From assembly GCF_039595395.1 (NCBI RefSeq), contig NZ_JBCNLP010000006.1:749001-813000 (forward strand): a DNA stretch of 64,000 nucleotides. The letters run 5' to 3'. Of this stretch, positions 9,028 to 17,578 are shown piece after piece. Position 1 is the stretch's first letter, and each line of letters starts with the position of its first letter. The position numbers and the translations under genes were made by a program. The notes below the pieces were generated by a model that saw only the letters and a program-made list of their open reading frames with translations, had not been told where the DNA came from and ran no database searches. This stretch comes from Novosphingobium sp. (GTDB taxonomy: Bacteria > Pseudomonadota > Alphaproteobacteria > Sphingomonadales > Sphingomonadaceae).

Positions 9028-10749
9028 ATGGCAGAGGCAGATCGCAAACCGCGGATCGATGGCGGGGCGGCCGTGGCGCGCACGCTGGCCGCGGCGAAGG
9101 TTAAAACCATTTTCGCGCTGCATGGCGGCCATCTGGATGCGGCCTTCAAGGGCTTCCTCGATGAGGGCATCGAACTGGTCGATACACGCCATGAAGCCTG
9201 CGCGGGCCATGCCGCCGAAGGCTGGGCCCGGCTGACCGGCGACCTGGGCGTCTGCATGATCACGGCAGGGCCCGGCTTCACCAATGCGCTGACGTCCATG
9301 GCCAATGCCCGTCTCGATGGCGTGCCGGTGCTGTTTCTGGCCGGTGCGCCGCCGCTGCGCGAGGAGTCGCTCAATGTGCTGCAGGGCGGCGTCGACCAGA
9401 TCGCCATGGCAGCGCCGGTGGTCAAGCTGGCCATCCGCATCACCGATCCGGACCGCATCCCCGACCAACTGGCCAATGCCATCACGGTCGCGCTGGGCGG
9501 GCGCCCCGGCCCGGTCTTCGTCGAGCTGCCCATCGATGTGATGGCGCGCCCTGCGCGCCTGCCGCTGGCCTTGCCGCTGCCGGTGCCGCCGCTCGCCACC
9601 GCGCCGCTGCCCGAGCATGTCAATCAGGTGCTGCGCCTGCTGGCCGAGGCGAAACGCCCCGTGGCCATTCTGGGCTCGCTGGCGCGTTATCAGGCGACTC
9701 AGGCGCAGGTCGCGGCTTTTTGCGACCGGCTGGGCATTCCGGTGGTGCAGTCCAGCCGCGCGATGGGCCTGCTCGCCCCCGACAATCCGGCCTATGCCCA
9801 TGACCCCAGCGCCATTGCCATCGCCACCGCTCAGGGCGAGGCGCCCGATCTGATCCTGATGCTCGGTTCGCGCTTCGGCCTGTTCATGGCGGGGCGCACC
9901 CGCGCCTTCTTCCCCGAAGCGGCCAAGATCGTGCAGGTTCACGCCGATGCCGTGGAGTTCGGGCGTATCCATCAGCCCGCACTGGCCACCACCGCCAGCG
10001 TCGGCGCCTTTATGGATGCGGTGGCCGCGGCATGGCAGGGGGCGCCCGATCATTTCCACGGCTGGCGCAACACCATGAGGCAGGCGGCGCGGCAGGTCGG
10101 CGCGGAATTCACCGCCGAAACGCGCTCGGGCAGCATCAACCCCTATTTCGCCGCCAAGGCCGCCGTCGAAGGCGCGCCCGAAGGCACCAGCTTCGTGCTG
10201 GAGGGCGGCGAGGCCGGGCTGTGGGCGGCCTATCACGCACGGGTCAAGCATGCCGGGGGGGTGCTGACTTTCGGCCAGCTGGGCGCGTTGGGGCTGGGCT
10301 TCGGCTTTGCCATTGGCGCGGCCTATGCAAGGCCCGGCAAGCCGGTGGTGCAGATCACGGGCGATGGCGCGGTCGGCTTCCACCTTCAGGAGTTCGAAAC
10401 GATGGTGCGCCAGAGGCTGCCGGTCGTCACGGTGGTGCTCAACAACAGCTGCTGGGGCCAGTCGCTGCACGGGCAGCAGATCCTCTATGGCGCGAATTAC
10501 AGTTGCATCTCGCTGCTGGGCGACATCAAGTATCACGAAATCGCCAAGGGCTTCGGCTGCTATGGCGAGCGGGTGACCAAGGTCGAGGAGATCGGCCCGG
10601 CCATCGCGCGGGCCTTTGCCTCGGGCCTGCCGGGCTGCATCGATGTCACCGTCGATCCCGATGTGATGCTGCCGATGACGGCGGCGATGCTGGGCGAAGC
10701 CGCTGATGACGAGGTGATGGTGCCCTATTACGAGAACATCAAGCTATGA
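9028..10749 (+). CDS. Benzaldehyde-lyase-like thiamine-diphosphate enzyme
   Basis: A 573-residue ThDP enzyme of the acetolactate synthase/benzaldehyde lyase superfamily. From memory of Pseudomonas fluorescens benzaldehyde lyase (BAL), the match is close at the active site: H32 and H35 in LHGGHLD (BAL H26, H29), E56 in DTRHEACAGHAAEG (BAL E50, the ThDP-activating Glu) and Q119 in LQGGVDQ (BAL Q113). The ThDP-binding GDGAVGF...NNSCWG block lies near residue 450. BAL cleaves acyloins such as benzoin to aldehydes, and forms them in reverse. The ATG at 9028 is chosen for AGGA upstream; 8980 is an alternative. It overlaps the next dehydrogenase gene by ATGA. An acetolactate-synthase-like or oxalyl-CoA-decarboxylase-like role cannot be excluded. 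Confidence 0.82.
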   Translation: MAEADRKPRIDGGAAVARTLAAAKVKTIFALHGGHLDAAFKGFLDEGIELVDTRHEACAGHAAEGWARLTGDLGVCMITAGPGFTNALTSMANARLDGVPVLFLAGAPPLREESLNVLQGGVDQIAMAAPVVKLAIRITDPDRIPDQLANAITVALGGRPGPVFVELPIDVMARPARLPLALPLPVPPLATAPLPEHVNQVLRLLAEAKRPVAILGSLARYQATQAQVAAFCDRLGIPVVQSSRAMGLLAPDNPAYAHDPSAIAIATAQGEAPDLILMLGSRFGLFMAGRTRAFFPEAAKIVQVHADAVEFGRIHQPALATTASVGAFMDAVAAAWQGAPDHFHGWRNTMRQAARQVGAEFTAETRSGSINPYFAAKAAVEGAPEGTSFVLEGGEAGLWAAYHARVKHAGGVLTFGQLGALGLGFGFAIGAAYARPGKPVVQITGDGAVGFHLQEFETMVRQRLPVVTVVLNNSCWGQSLHGQQILYGANYSCISLLGDIKYHEIAKGFGCYGERVTKVEEIGPAIARAFASGLPGCIDVTVDPDVMLPMTAAMLGEAADDEVMVPYYENIKL

Positions 10750-11798
10750 AGGCTGCGGTGCTTCTGAAAGGCCGCATCGCCATCGAGACCCTGCCCGAGC
10801 CCGAACCGCAGGCCGGGCAGGTGCTGGCGGCGCCTTTGGCCTGCGGCGTGTGCGGCAGCGATCTGCATGCCCGCGATCATGCGCCGCATCTGTGCGATCT
10901 GCTGCACCGCGCCGGTTTCAAGGGTTTTATGGACCCGGATCTGCCGGTGGTGATGGGGCATGAATATTGCGCCGAGCTGCTCGAACCTTCGGGTGATCTG
11001 CCGCGCGGGCAAAGGGTGGTGTGCCAGCCCTTTCTGGTCGATGATCGCGGGCTGGTGCTGGTGGGCTATTCGAACCGTTATCACGGCGCCTTTGCCGAAC
11101 GCATGGTGCTGCCCCAGGACACATTGCTGGCGGTGCCCGATCACGTGCCGACCGACATTGCGGCGCTGACCGAACCGTTGGCGGTGGCGGTGCATGCCGT
11201 CAATCAGGCGGGGGTGGATGGCGATTGCGCCTTTGCCATTTATGGTTGTGGGCCGGTTGGGCTTTTCGTGATTGCCCGGTTGCGCGCGCTGGGGCTGGGG
11301 CCGATCCTGGCCATCGACCCGGTGCCTGCCCGCCGCGCCATGGCCGAGACGATGGGCGCCGATGCCGCGATCGCCCCCGATACCGAGGCAAGCGCGGCCT
11401 GGTGGCGGACGCAGAACCTGCATACCGGCCTGTCGGATACGATGGCGGCGGTCGGCGTGAGCAAACGCGCGGTGATCTTCGAATGCGTCGGCAAACCGGG
11501 CATGCTGACAGCGGTGGCGGAGGCCGCGCCCGTGGCGAGCACCATCGTGGTTGCCGGGGTCTGCATGGAAAGCGATGCCATCGAACCGGCCTTGCTGATC
11601 CAGAAGTCGCTCCAGCTCCGCTTCGTCTTTGCCTATTCCGCGCAGGAGTTTCGCGCCGCCTTCGACATGCTGGTGGCAGACCCCGCCCGTCTGGCCCCGA
11701 TGGTGACGGGCAGCGTGCCGATTGCGGGCATCGACGCCGCCTTTGCCGCGCTGACCGCCAGCGGCGACCAGATCAAGATGATGGTCAAACCATCATGA
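10746..11798 (+). CDS. Zinc-type medium-chain alcohol dehydrogenase (butanediol-dehydrogenase-like)
   Basis: A 350-residue MDR-family dehydrogenase. CGVCGSDLHARD (C38 region) and GHEYCAE supply the catalytic-zinc ligands; the Rossmann glycine motif is YGCGPVGLF near 165. The four-cysteine structural-zinc loop of classic enzymes is absent: the corresponding stretch reads VVCQPFLVDDRGLVLVGYSN. The overall pattern resembles 2,3-butanediol/threonine dehydrogenases, which interconvert vicinal diols or alpha-hydroxy compounds and ketones. It starts inside the stop of the BAL-like gene (ATGA overlap), so translation is coupled. In context it may make the acyloin cleaved by the upstream enzyme; that is inference. 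Confidence 0.85.
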   Translation: MKAAVLLKGRIAIETLPEPEPQAGQVLAAPLACGVCGSDLHARDHAPHLCDLLHRAGFKGFMDPDLPVVMGHEYCAELLEPSGDLPRGQRVVCQPFLVDDRGLVLVGYSNRYHGAFAERMVLPQDTLLAVPDHVPTDIAALTEPLAVAVHAVNQAGVDGDCAFAIYGCGPVGLFVIARLRALGLGPILAIDPVPARRAMAETMGADAAIAPDTEASAAWWRTQNLHTGLSDTMAAVGVSKRAVIFECVGKPGMLTAVAEAAPVASTIVVAGVCMESDAIEPALLIQKSLQLRFVFAYSAQEFRAAFDMLVADPARLAPMVTGSVPIAGIDAAFAALTASGDQIKMMVKPS

Positions 11799-11824
11799 AC
11801 ACCAGCCTGACACAGGAGAGTGAT

Positions 11825-13255
11825 ATGCGTGAGGCCCTGCAATTCTACGTGGATGGCCGCTGGGTCTCGCCGACCAGCGCGACTGTGATCGATGTGATCG
11901 ACCCGGCCGATGCCGGGATCGCCGGACGGGTGGCGATTGGCAATGCGCAGGATGTCGACCATGCCGTGGCGGCGGCGCGCAAGGCCTTTGACAGCTTCTC
12001 GCGCAGCAGCGTGCAGGAGCGTCTGGACCTGCTCGACGCCATCATCGCGGCCTATCAGAAGCGGGCCGACGATATTGCCGCTGCCGTCACCGCTGAAATG
12101 GGCGCGCCGGCCTGGCTGGCTTCTGCGGCGCAGGTGCCGATCGGCCTGGCCCATCTGCAGACCGCGCGCCAGATCCTCGAACATTACGAATTCAGTGAAA
12201 AGCGCGGCGCCACCTTGCTGGCCAAAGAGCCGGTCGGTGTTTGCGCCTTCATCACGCCATGGAACTGGCCGCTCAACCAGATCGCCTGCAAGGTCGCCCC
12301 GGCGCTGGCGGTGGGATGCACCATGGTGCTCAAACCCTCAGAGGTCGCGCCTTTCAGCGGCCATATCTTTGCCGAAGTGATGCATGAGGCAGGGGTTCCG
12401 GCGGGCGTTTTCAACCTTGTGCATGGCGATGGCCCCGGCGTGGGCGCGGCGCTCAGCGCGCATCCCGATGTTGATATGGTCTCCTTCACCGGCTCGACCC
12501 GCGCCGGTGTCGAGGTGGCCCGCGCGGCCGCCCCCACCGTCAAGCGCGTGCATCAGGAGCTGGGCGGGAAATCGGCCAACATCGTGCTGCCCTCCGCCGA
12601 TCTTGAGGCCGCCGTGGCGCAGGGTGTGGCGGCGATGATGGTCAATTCGGGCCAGTCCTGCAATGCCCCCTCGCGCATGATGGTGGCCGCCGGGGATATG
12701 GCGCGGGCCAAGACCATCGCCGCCGCCGCCGCCGCCGAGCAGACCGTGGGCCAGCCTGCCAGCAATGCGAAGCTGGGACCGGTGGTCAGCCAGGCGCAGT
12801 GGGACAAGGTGCAGCATCTGATCCAGACCGGGATCGATGAAGGCGCGACGCTGGTCGCCGGAGGCACAGGACTGCCCGATGGGCTGGATGCGGGCTATTA
12901 CGTCAAGCCCACGGTGTTTGCCGATGTGACCAATGATATGATCATCGCGCGGGAGGAAATCTTCGGCCCGGTGCTGACCATTCTGGCCTATCAGGATGTC
13001 GAGCAGGCCATCGTGATGGCCAATGACACGCCTTACGGGCTTGCCGCCTATGTGCAGGGCGCCGCTCAGGAGGCAGGCGAGGTGGCGGGGCGGCTGCGCG
13101 CGGGGCAGGTCTATCTCAACTACCCCGATCTGGACATGACCGCGCCCTTTGGCGGCTACAAGCAATCGGGCAACGGCAGGGAATGGGGCGCGCATGCCTT
13201 TGGTGAGTTCCTCGAGGTCAAGGCGGTGATGGGCTATGCGTCCGCCGGAGCCTGA
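11825..13255 (+). CDS. NAD(P)-dependent aldehyde dehydrogenase
   Basis: A 476-residue aldehyde dehydrogenase. ITPWNWPLNQ (cofactor channel), KPSEVAP, FTGSTRAG, the general-base Glu in ELGGKSANIVLP and the catalytic Cys in NSGQSCNAPSR are all present. Two starts are possible: 11795 overlaps the previous stop as ATGA but has no ribosome-binding site, whereas 11825 has AGGAG (11814-11818) six bases upstream and is preferred. It would oxidise the aldehydes released by the BAL-like lyase to carboxylates for the CoA synthetase that follows. Specificity is unknown. Confidence 0.92.
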   Translation: MREALQFYVDGRWVSPTSATVIDVIDPADAGIAGRVAIGNAQDVDHAVAAARKAFDSFSRSSVQERLDLLDAIIAAYQKRADDIAAAVTAEMGAPAWLASAAQVPIGLAHLQTARQILEHYEFSEKRGATLLAKEPVGVCAFITPWNWPLNQIACKVAPALAVGCTMVLKPSEVAPFSGHIFAEVMHEAGVPAGVFNLVHGDGPGVGAALSAHPDVDMVSFTGSTRAGVEVARAAAPTVKRVHQELGGKSANIVLPSADLEAAVAQGVAAMMVNSGQSCNAPSRMMVAAGDMARAKTIAAAAAAEQTVGQPASNAKLGPVVSQAQWDKVQHLIQTGIDEGATLVAGGTGLPDGLDAGYYVKPTVFADVTNDMIIAREEIFGPVLTILAYQDVEQAIVMANDTPYGLAAYVQGAAQEAGEVAGRLRAGQVYLNYPDLDMTAPFGGYKQSGNGREWGAHAFGEFLEVKAVMGYASAGA

Positions 13256-13259
13256 GCCC

Positions 13260-14747
13260 ATGCTGACAGACCTTCTGGCCAAGGCGGTGGGCGCCGATCC
13301 CGATGCCCCCGCCCTTTTGTACCGTGACGACAGCATCTCCTTTGCCGCGCTCGACCGCCGCAGTGCCGGTTTCGCGGGCGCTCTGGCGGCGGCGGGGCTG
13401 AGGGCGGGGGACCGGATGTTCCTGTGCCTCCAGAATGTGCCCGAGTTCGTGATCGCGCTGCTGGGCGCGGCGCGGGCCGGGGTGATCACCGTTCCGCTCA
13501 ACCCCATGTACCGCCTGCCGGAGATCGAGAAGCTGGCCGCCGATTGCAGCCCGCGCGCCATCGTCTGCGAGATGGACCATGCCGAGACGGTGCTGGGGGC
13601 GGCGCTGCCCGGCGTTCATCGCTTTACGGTGGGGGAAGGCGGTACGTTCGGGGTTGCGCAGGCGGGGCCTCCCGGTCTCGACACGCCATGCGATCTCCTG
13701 ATGATCGTCTACACATCGGGCACGACGGGCAGGCCCAAGGGGGCGGTGGTGAGCCATGCAAATCTGCTGGCGGGCGCGCAGACCTATTGCGAGACGGCCC
13801 GGCTGCAACCGGGCGTCCCCATTCTGGCGGCAGCGCCGCTGTTCCATGTCACGGGGCTGAGCGGGCATATCGGGGCGGCACTGGCGGCGCGGGCGCCGCT
13901 GGTGCTGTGCCACAGATTTCAGGCGGACACGGTTCTGGATGCCATTGAACGCCATCGACCGGCCTTTACGGTGGCGGCGATCACCGCGCTGGCGGCGCTG
14001 ATCGATTCACCCCGCTTCTCCAGCGAGCGCGTCGCCAGCCTGACGACGATCTTTTCAGGCGGCGCGCCGATCGCCCCGGCCATGCGCGACAGAGTGCTGG
14101 CCGCGACGGGGGTGACCCTCCGCAATGCTTACGGCCTGACCGAAACGGTGGCGCCCGTGATCATCGCCCCCGCAGCGCCGCTGGCGCCCTGCGATCCGGC
14201 CACGGGCGCGCTGTCGGCGGGAAAGCCGGTCCCGCGCGCCAGCGTGCGGATCGTGAGCGAAGACGGCAAGGACTGCCTGCCGGGTGAGGCCGGGGAGATC
14301 GTGATCAAAGGCCCCAGCGTCGTTGCGCAATATTGGCGCGCGCCGGAAGAGACAGCCGCCGCCATGCGTGCCGAGGGCTTTCGCAGCGGCGATGTGGGGG
14401 TGATCGATGAGGCGGGGTGGCTTTATCTGGTCGACCGCAAGAAGGACATGATCGTCGCCTCGGGCTTCAAGGTGTGGCCGCGCGAGGTCGAGGATGTGCT
14501 CTACAGCCACCCGGCCGTGCGCGAGGCGGCGGTCGTGGGCATCCCTGACGCCTATCGCGGCGAGACGGTCAAGGCGGTGGTCAGCCTGCATCCCGAGGCC
14601 ATGCTGGAACCGACCGAATGGACATCGGAGCTGGTCGCCTTTTGCCGCAGCAGGATGGCGGCCTACAAGGTGCCGCGCCATGTTGAGATTCGTGCCGACC
14701 TCCCCAAAACCGCGACAGGCAAGATTCTGCGGCGCGAGATCACGTGA
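13260..14747 (+). CDS. Acyl-CoA synthetase (AMP-forming, ANL superfamily)
   Basis: A 495-residue adenylate-forming ligase. The phosphate loop YTSGTTGRPKGAVVSH is near residue 155, the YGLTETVAP motif near 290, the hinge DRKKDMIVASGFKVWPREVE near 400, and the C-terminal lysine lies in KTATGKILRREI. It activates a carboxylic acid to the CoA thioester through an acyl-AMP. The ATG at 13260 has GGAG nine bases upstream; the ATG at 13236 would overlap the aldehyde dehydrogenase. It is last of the four-gene operon, and its stop faces the minus-strand acyl-CoA dehydrogenase 40 bp away. Length is normal. Whether the acid is aromatic or aliphatic is not evident. Confidence 0.92.
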   Translation: MLTDLLAKAVGADPDAPALLYRDDSISFAALDRRSAGFAGALAAAGLRAGDRMFLCLQNVPEFVIALLGAARAGVITVPLNPMYRLPEIEKLAADCSPRAIVCEMDHAETVLGAALPGVHRFTVGEGGTFGVAQAGPPGLDTPCDLLMIVYTSGTTGRPKGAVVSHANLLAGAQTYCETARLQPGVPILAAAPLFHVTGLSGHIGAALAARAPLVLCHRFQADTVLDAIERHRPAFTVAAITALAALIDSPRFSSERVASLTTIFSGGAPIAPAMRDRVLAATGVTLRNAYGLTETVAPVIIAPAAPLAPCDPATGALSAGKPVPRASVRIVSEDGKDCLPGEAGEIVIKGPSVVAQYWRAPEETAAAMRAEGFRSGDVGVIDEAGWLYLVDRKKDMIVASGFKVWPREVEDVLYSHPAVREAAVVGIPDAYRGETVKAVVSLHPEAMLEPTEWTSELVAFCRSRMAAYKVPRHVEIRADLPKTATGKILRREIT

Positions 14748-14781
14748 ACATCATGCCTGATCCGGGACCGGACAGGGGCAA

Positions 14782-14809
14782 TGATCGCCCTAAAGGCTGC
14801 GGGCGATCA
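14782..14809. terminator. Inverted repeat between convergent operons
   Basis: TGATCGCCC (14782-14790) and GGGCGATCA (14801-14809) form a perfect 9-bp stem with a 10-base loop, exactly where two convergent operons meet. No clear T-run follows on either side and the right arm is coding, so function as a bidirectional terminator is tentative. Confidence 0.35.
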
Positions 14810-15953
14810 GCAGTTTCATGATCTCGTTGGTGCCGCCATAGATGCGGGTGACGCGGGCATCGCGATAAGCCTGGGCAATGGGATATTCGTTCATATAGCC
14901 ATAGCCGCCGAAGAGTTGCAGGCAGCGGTCGGCGATCTTGCCATGCAGCTCGGTCAGCCAGTATTTCGCCATGGAAGCGGCGGTGTTGTCCAGCCGCCCC
15001 GCCAGATGCTCGGCCACGCAATGGTTGACGAAGGCCTTGCCGACGCAGGCCTCGGTCTTCATCTCGGCCAGGGCGAATTGGGTGGTCTGGAAATCGAGGA
15101 TCGCCTGACCGAAAGCCTTGCGCTCCTTCACATAGTCCAGCGTGATGCCCAGAATATGCTCGATGGCGGCCATGGATTGCACGGCCAGGATCAGGCGTTC
15201 CTGAGGCAGCTTCTCCATCAACTGGTAAAAGCCGCGCCCCTCCTCCTCGCCCAGCAGGCAGTCGAGGGGAACGCGCATATCCTCGAAGAACAGTTCGGAG
15301 GTGTCGGACGCCGAACGGCCGATCTTGTCGAGATTGCGCCCGCGCGCGAAACCCGGCGTGCCCCGCGCATCGACCACCAGAATGGAGATGCCGCGCGCCC
15401 CGGCCGCGGGATCGGTCCGGGCCACGACCAGCACCACATCGGCGTTCTGGCCATTGGTGATGAAGGTCTTGGCGCCGTTGACGATATAGCTGTCGCCCTC
15501 GCGCCGGGCCGTGGTCCTGATGCCCTGAAGATCGGAGCCCGCGCCCGGTTCGGTCATGGCGATGGCGCCAATGGCCGCGCCGCTGGCCATGGCGGGAAGC
15601 CAGTGCTGTTTCAGCGCCTGCGAGCCATAGGCCTCAAGATAGGGGGCGACGATGGCATTGTGCAGCGTGACGTCCCAGCCTTCGAAACCGCGCCGCCCCA
15701 GTTCCTCGATCAGCACGACCTCATGGCGGAAGTCCCCCCCGGCGCCGCCATGGGTTTCTGCCGTGCAAAGACCCAACAGGCCCTGACGGCCCGCCTGCTC
15801 CCAGAAGCCGCGCGCAACGATGCCCGCCTTGCGAAAGCCGTCGATCACCTCGGGAGTCGCGTATTTGTCGAGGAAACGGCCCACACTGTCGCGAAAACTG
15901 GCGATATCCTCATCCTGCATCGGCAGGGCATCGGGAAAATCGAGACGGTGCAT
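14790..15953 (-). CDS. Acyl-CoA dehydrogenase
   Basis: A 387-residue flavoprotein catalysing alpha,beta-dehydrogenation of an acyl-CoA. Signatures: IAMTEPGAGSDLQGI (FAD/substrate-binding motif), FITNGQNADV, the C-terminal LFGGYGYMNEYPI and the catalytic-base region YGGTNEIMK. The frame stays open upstream, but MHRLDFPD at 15953 has GAGG about 9 bases before it; 15962 is an alternative. It is the last gene of the minus-strand operon that begins with the receptor at 25850, 52 bp after the enoyl-CoA hydratase. It probably uses ferredoxin-independent ETF as electron acceptor, as in its family; no ETF genes are in the window. Confidence 0.93.
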   Translation of the reverse strand: MHRLDFPDALPMQDEDIASFRDSVGRFLDKYATPEVIDGFRKAGIVARGFWEQAGRQGLLGLCTAETHGGAGGDFRHEVVLIEELGRRGFEGWDVTLHNAIVAPYLEAYGSQALKQHWLPAMASGAAIGAIAMTEPGAGSDLQGIRTTARREGDSYIVNGAKTFITNGQNADVVLVVARTDPAAGARGISILVVDARGTPGFARGRNLDKIGRSASDTSELFFEDMRVPLDCLLGEEEGRGFYQLMEKLPQERLILAVQSMAAIEHILGITLDYVKERKAFGQAILDFQTTQFALAEMKTEACVGKAFVNHCVAEHLAGRLDNTAASMAKYWLTELHGKIADRCLQLFGGYGYMNEYPIAQAYRDARVTRIYGGTNEIMKLLIARSL

Positions 15954-16005
15954 GGGTATCATCCTCTGGCGTTTCTGGGCGCGCCGGACATGGGGCTCGG
16001 CGGAG

Positions 16006-16782
16006 CTAGCGCCCTTTCCATTCGGGCTTGCGTTTCTGGGTAAAGGCCAACGGGCCCTCGATGGCATCCTCGGAGGCCAGCAGGGTCTGCATGGCGGGAA
16101 AATCCCACTGCGCCGCCATCGCCTCGGCAACCGGCATGGACAGTGATCGCAGCACCGACTCCTTGGTCGCCCGCACCGACAGCGGTCCGCCTTCCAGCAG
16201 TTGCGCCGCCCATGCCCGCGCCGTGGTCAGCACATCGCCCTCGGCGACCTCATTGACGAAACCCAGCGCCGCGCCCTCGGCAGCGGAAACGCGCCGCCCG
16301 GTCAGCAGCATGCCCATCGCCTGTTTCAGCCCGATCTGCTGGGGCAGGCGCTGCAACCCGCCCGCCAAAGCGGCCAGCCCCACGCGCACCTCGGGAAGGG
16401 CGAAACTCGCCTTGCTGCCGGCCACCAGCAGATCGCAGGCCAGCGCCAGTTCGAACCCTCCGCCCATCGCAACGCCATTGACCGCGGCAATCACCGGCTT
16501 GGGGCAATCGAAGCGGCCGGTCAGCCCGCCAAAGCCCTTGGGGGGCGTGGTCAGCCCGCCGCCGGCGGCCTGCTGCTTCAGATCATGCCCGGCGCAGAAG
16601 GCCTTGTCTCCGGCACCGGTCAGAATGGCGACCCATTGGCTGTCATCCTCGGCGAAAGCGTCGAAAATCGCTTCCAGTTCGATATGCGCCTGCGCGTTGA
16701 GCGCATTATGCGCCTCGGGCCGGTTGATTGTGACGATGGTCAGCGGCCCTTCGCGCTCGACCGTTGCATAGGTCCAACTCAT
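16006..16782 (-). CDS. Enoyl-CoA hydratase/isomerase (crotonase family)
   Basis: A 258-residue crotonase-fold protein. The oxyanion-hole segments are AFCAGHDLKQ and NGVAMGGGFELALACD; LPEVRVGLAALAGGLQRLP supplies the catalytic-loop region with a glutamate. It would hydrate the enoyl-CoA made by the acyl-CoA dehydrogenase downstream. The start MSWTYATV at 16782 has AAGG 8 bases upstream; MKAST at 16797 overlaps the previous stop as ATGA but lacks a ribosome-binding site. Isomerase or other crotonase activities remain possible. Confidence 0.9.
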   Translation of the reverse strand: MSWTYATVEREGPLTIVTINRPEAHNALNAQAHIELEAIFDAFAEDDSQWVAILTGAGDKAFCAGHDLKQQAAGGGLTTPPKGFGGLTGRFDCPKPVIAAVNGVAMGGGFELALACDLLVAGSKASFALPEVRVGLAALAGGLQRLPQQIGLKQAMGMLLTGRRVSAAEGAALGFVNEVAEGDVLTTARAWAAQLLEGGPLSVRATKESVLRSLSMPVAEAMAAQWDFPAMQTLLASEDAIEGPLAFTQKRKPEWKGR

Positions 16783-16793
16783 GGTGCTTGCCT

Positions 16794-17561
16794 TCATTTC
16801 GCGGCCATGCGGATGGCGCCATCCAGCCGGATGACCTCGCCGTTGAGCATTGGATTGGCGATGATCGCCTCGGCCAGTCTGGCAAATTCGGCGGGCTGGC
16901 CAAGGCGGCTGGGGAAGGGCATCTGACGGCCCAGCGAGTCCAGCACATCTTCGGGCAGAACGCTGAGCACCGGGGTCCAGAAGATGCCTGGCGCTATGGT
17001 GTTGACGCGGATGCCATAGCGGGCGAATTCCCGCGCGATGGGCAGCGCCATGCTGACGATCCCGCCCTTGGAGGCGGCATAGGCGGGCTGGCCGATCTGC
17101 CCGTCGAAGGCCGCGACGCTGGCGGTGTTGATGATGATGCCGCGCTCGCCATCCGCATTCAGCGGATCGGCATCATGGATCGCCCCGGCAAATTGCGAGA
17201 GGACATTGAACGATCCGATCAGGTTGATGGTGATGATCCTCGCGAAATCGGACAGCGGCAGCACTGTGCCCTCGCGGCTGATGACCTTGCCCGGCGGGCC
17301 GATCCCGGCGCAATTGACCAGAATGCGCGCCTTGCCATGCAGGCCTTCCGCCTCGCGCAGGGCATGGCCTACCGCTTCTTCGTCGGTGACATTGACGGAG
17401 GCGAAGTGGCCGCCCAGCTCGCGCGCCTTGGCCACGCCCAGCTCGGCGTTGAGATCGAAGATCGTCACCTTCGCGCCGCGCGCCGCCAGCATCTCGGCGG
17501 TGGCCGCGCCAAGCCCCGAAGCACCGCCGGTGACGATGGCCGCCAGCCCTTGAATATCCAT
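16794..17561 (-). CDS. SDR, 3-hydroxyacyl-CoA dehydrogenase type II-like
   Basis: A 255-residue SDR with TGGASGLG at residues 12-19, an acidic D35 in IFDLN indicating NAD(H), NCAG, and YAASKGG as catalytic Y-xxx-K. The IINTASVAAFDGQIGQPAYA block and IAPGIFWTP are typical of the HSD10-like 3-hydroxyacyl-CoA dehydrogenases. It would oxidise the 3-hydroxyacyl-CoA from the adjacent hydratase. It is the same length as the SDR at 29968-30735 and identical to it over most positions, so the two beta-oxidation operons carry paralogues. AAAGGA precedes the ATG by about 8 bases. Confidence 0.92.
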   Translation of the reverse strand: MDIQGLAAIVTGGASGLGAATAEMLAARGAKVTIFDLNAELGVAKARELGGHFASVNVTDEEAVGHALREAEGLHGKARILVNCAGIGPPGKVISREGTVLPLSDFARIITINLIGSFNVLSQFAGAIHDADPLNADGERGIIINTASVAAFDGQIGQPAYAASKGGIVSMALPIAREFARYGIRVNTIAPGIFWTPVLSVLPEDVLDSLGRQMPFPSRLGQPAEFARLAEAIIANPMLNGEVIRLDGAIRMAAK

Positions 17562-17578
17562 GAGTTTCGTTCCTTTGC

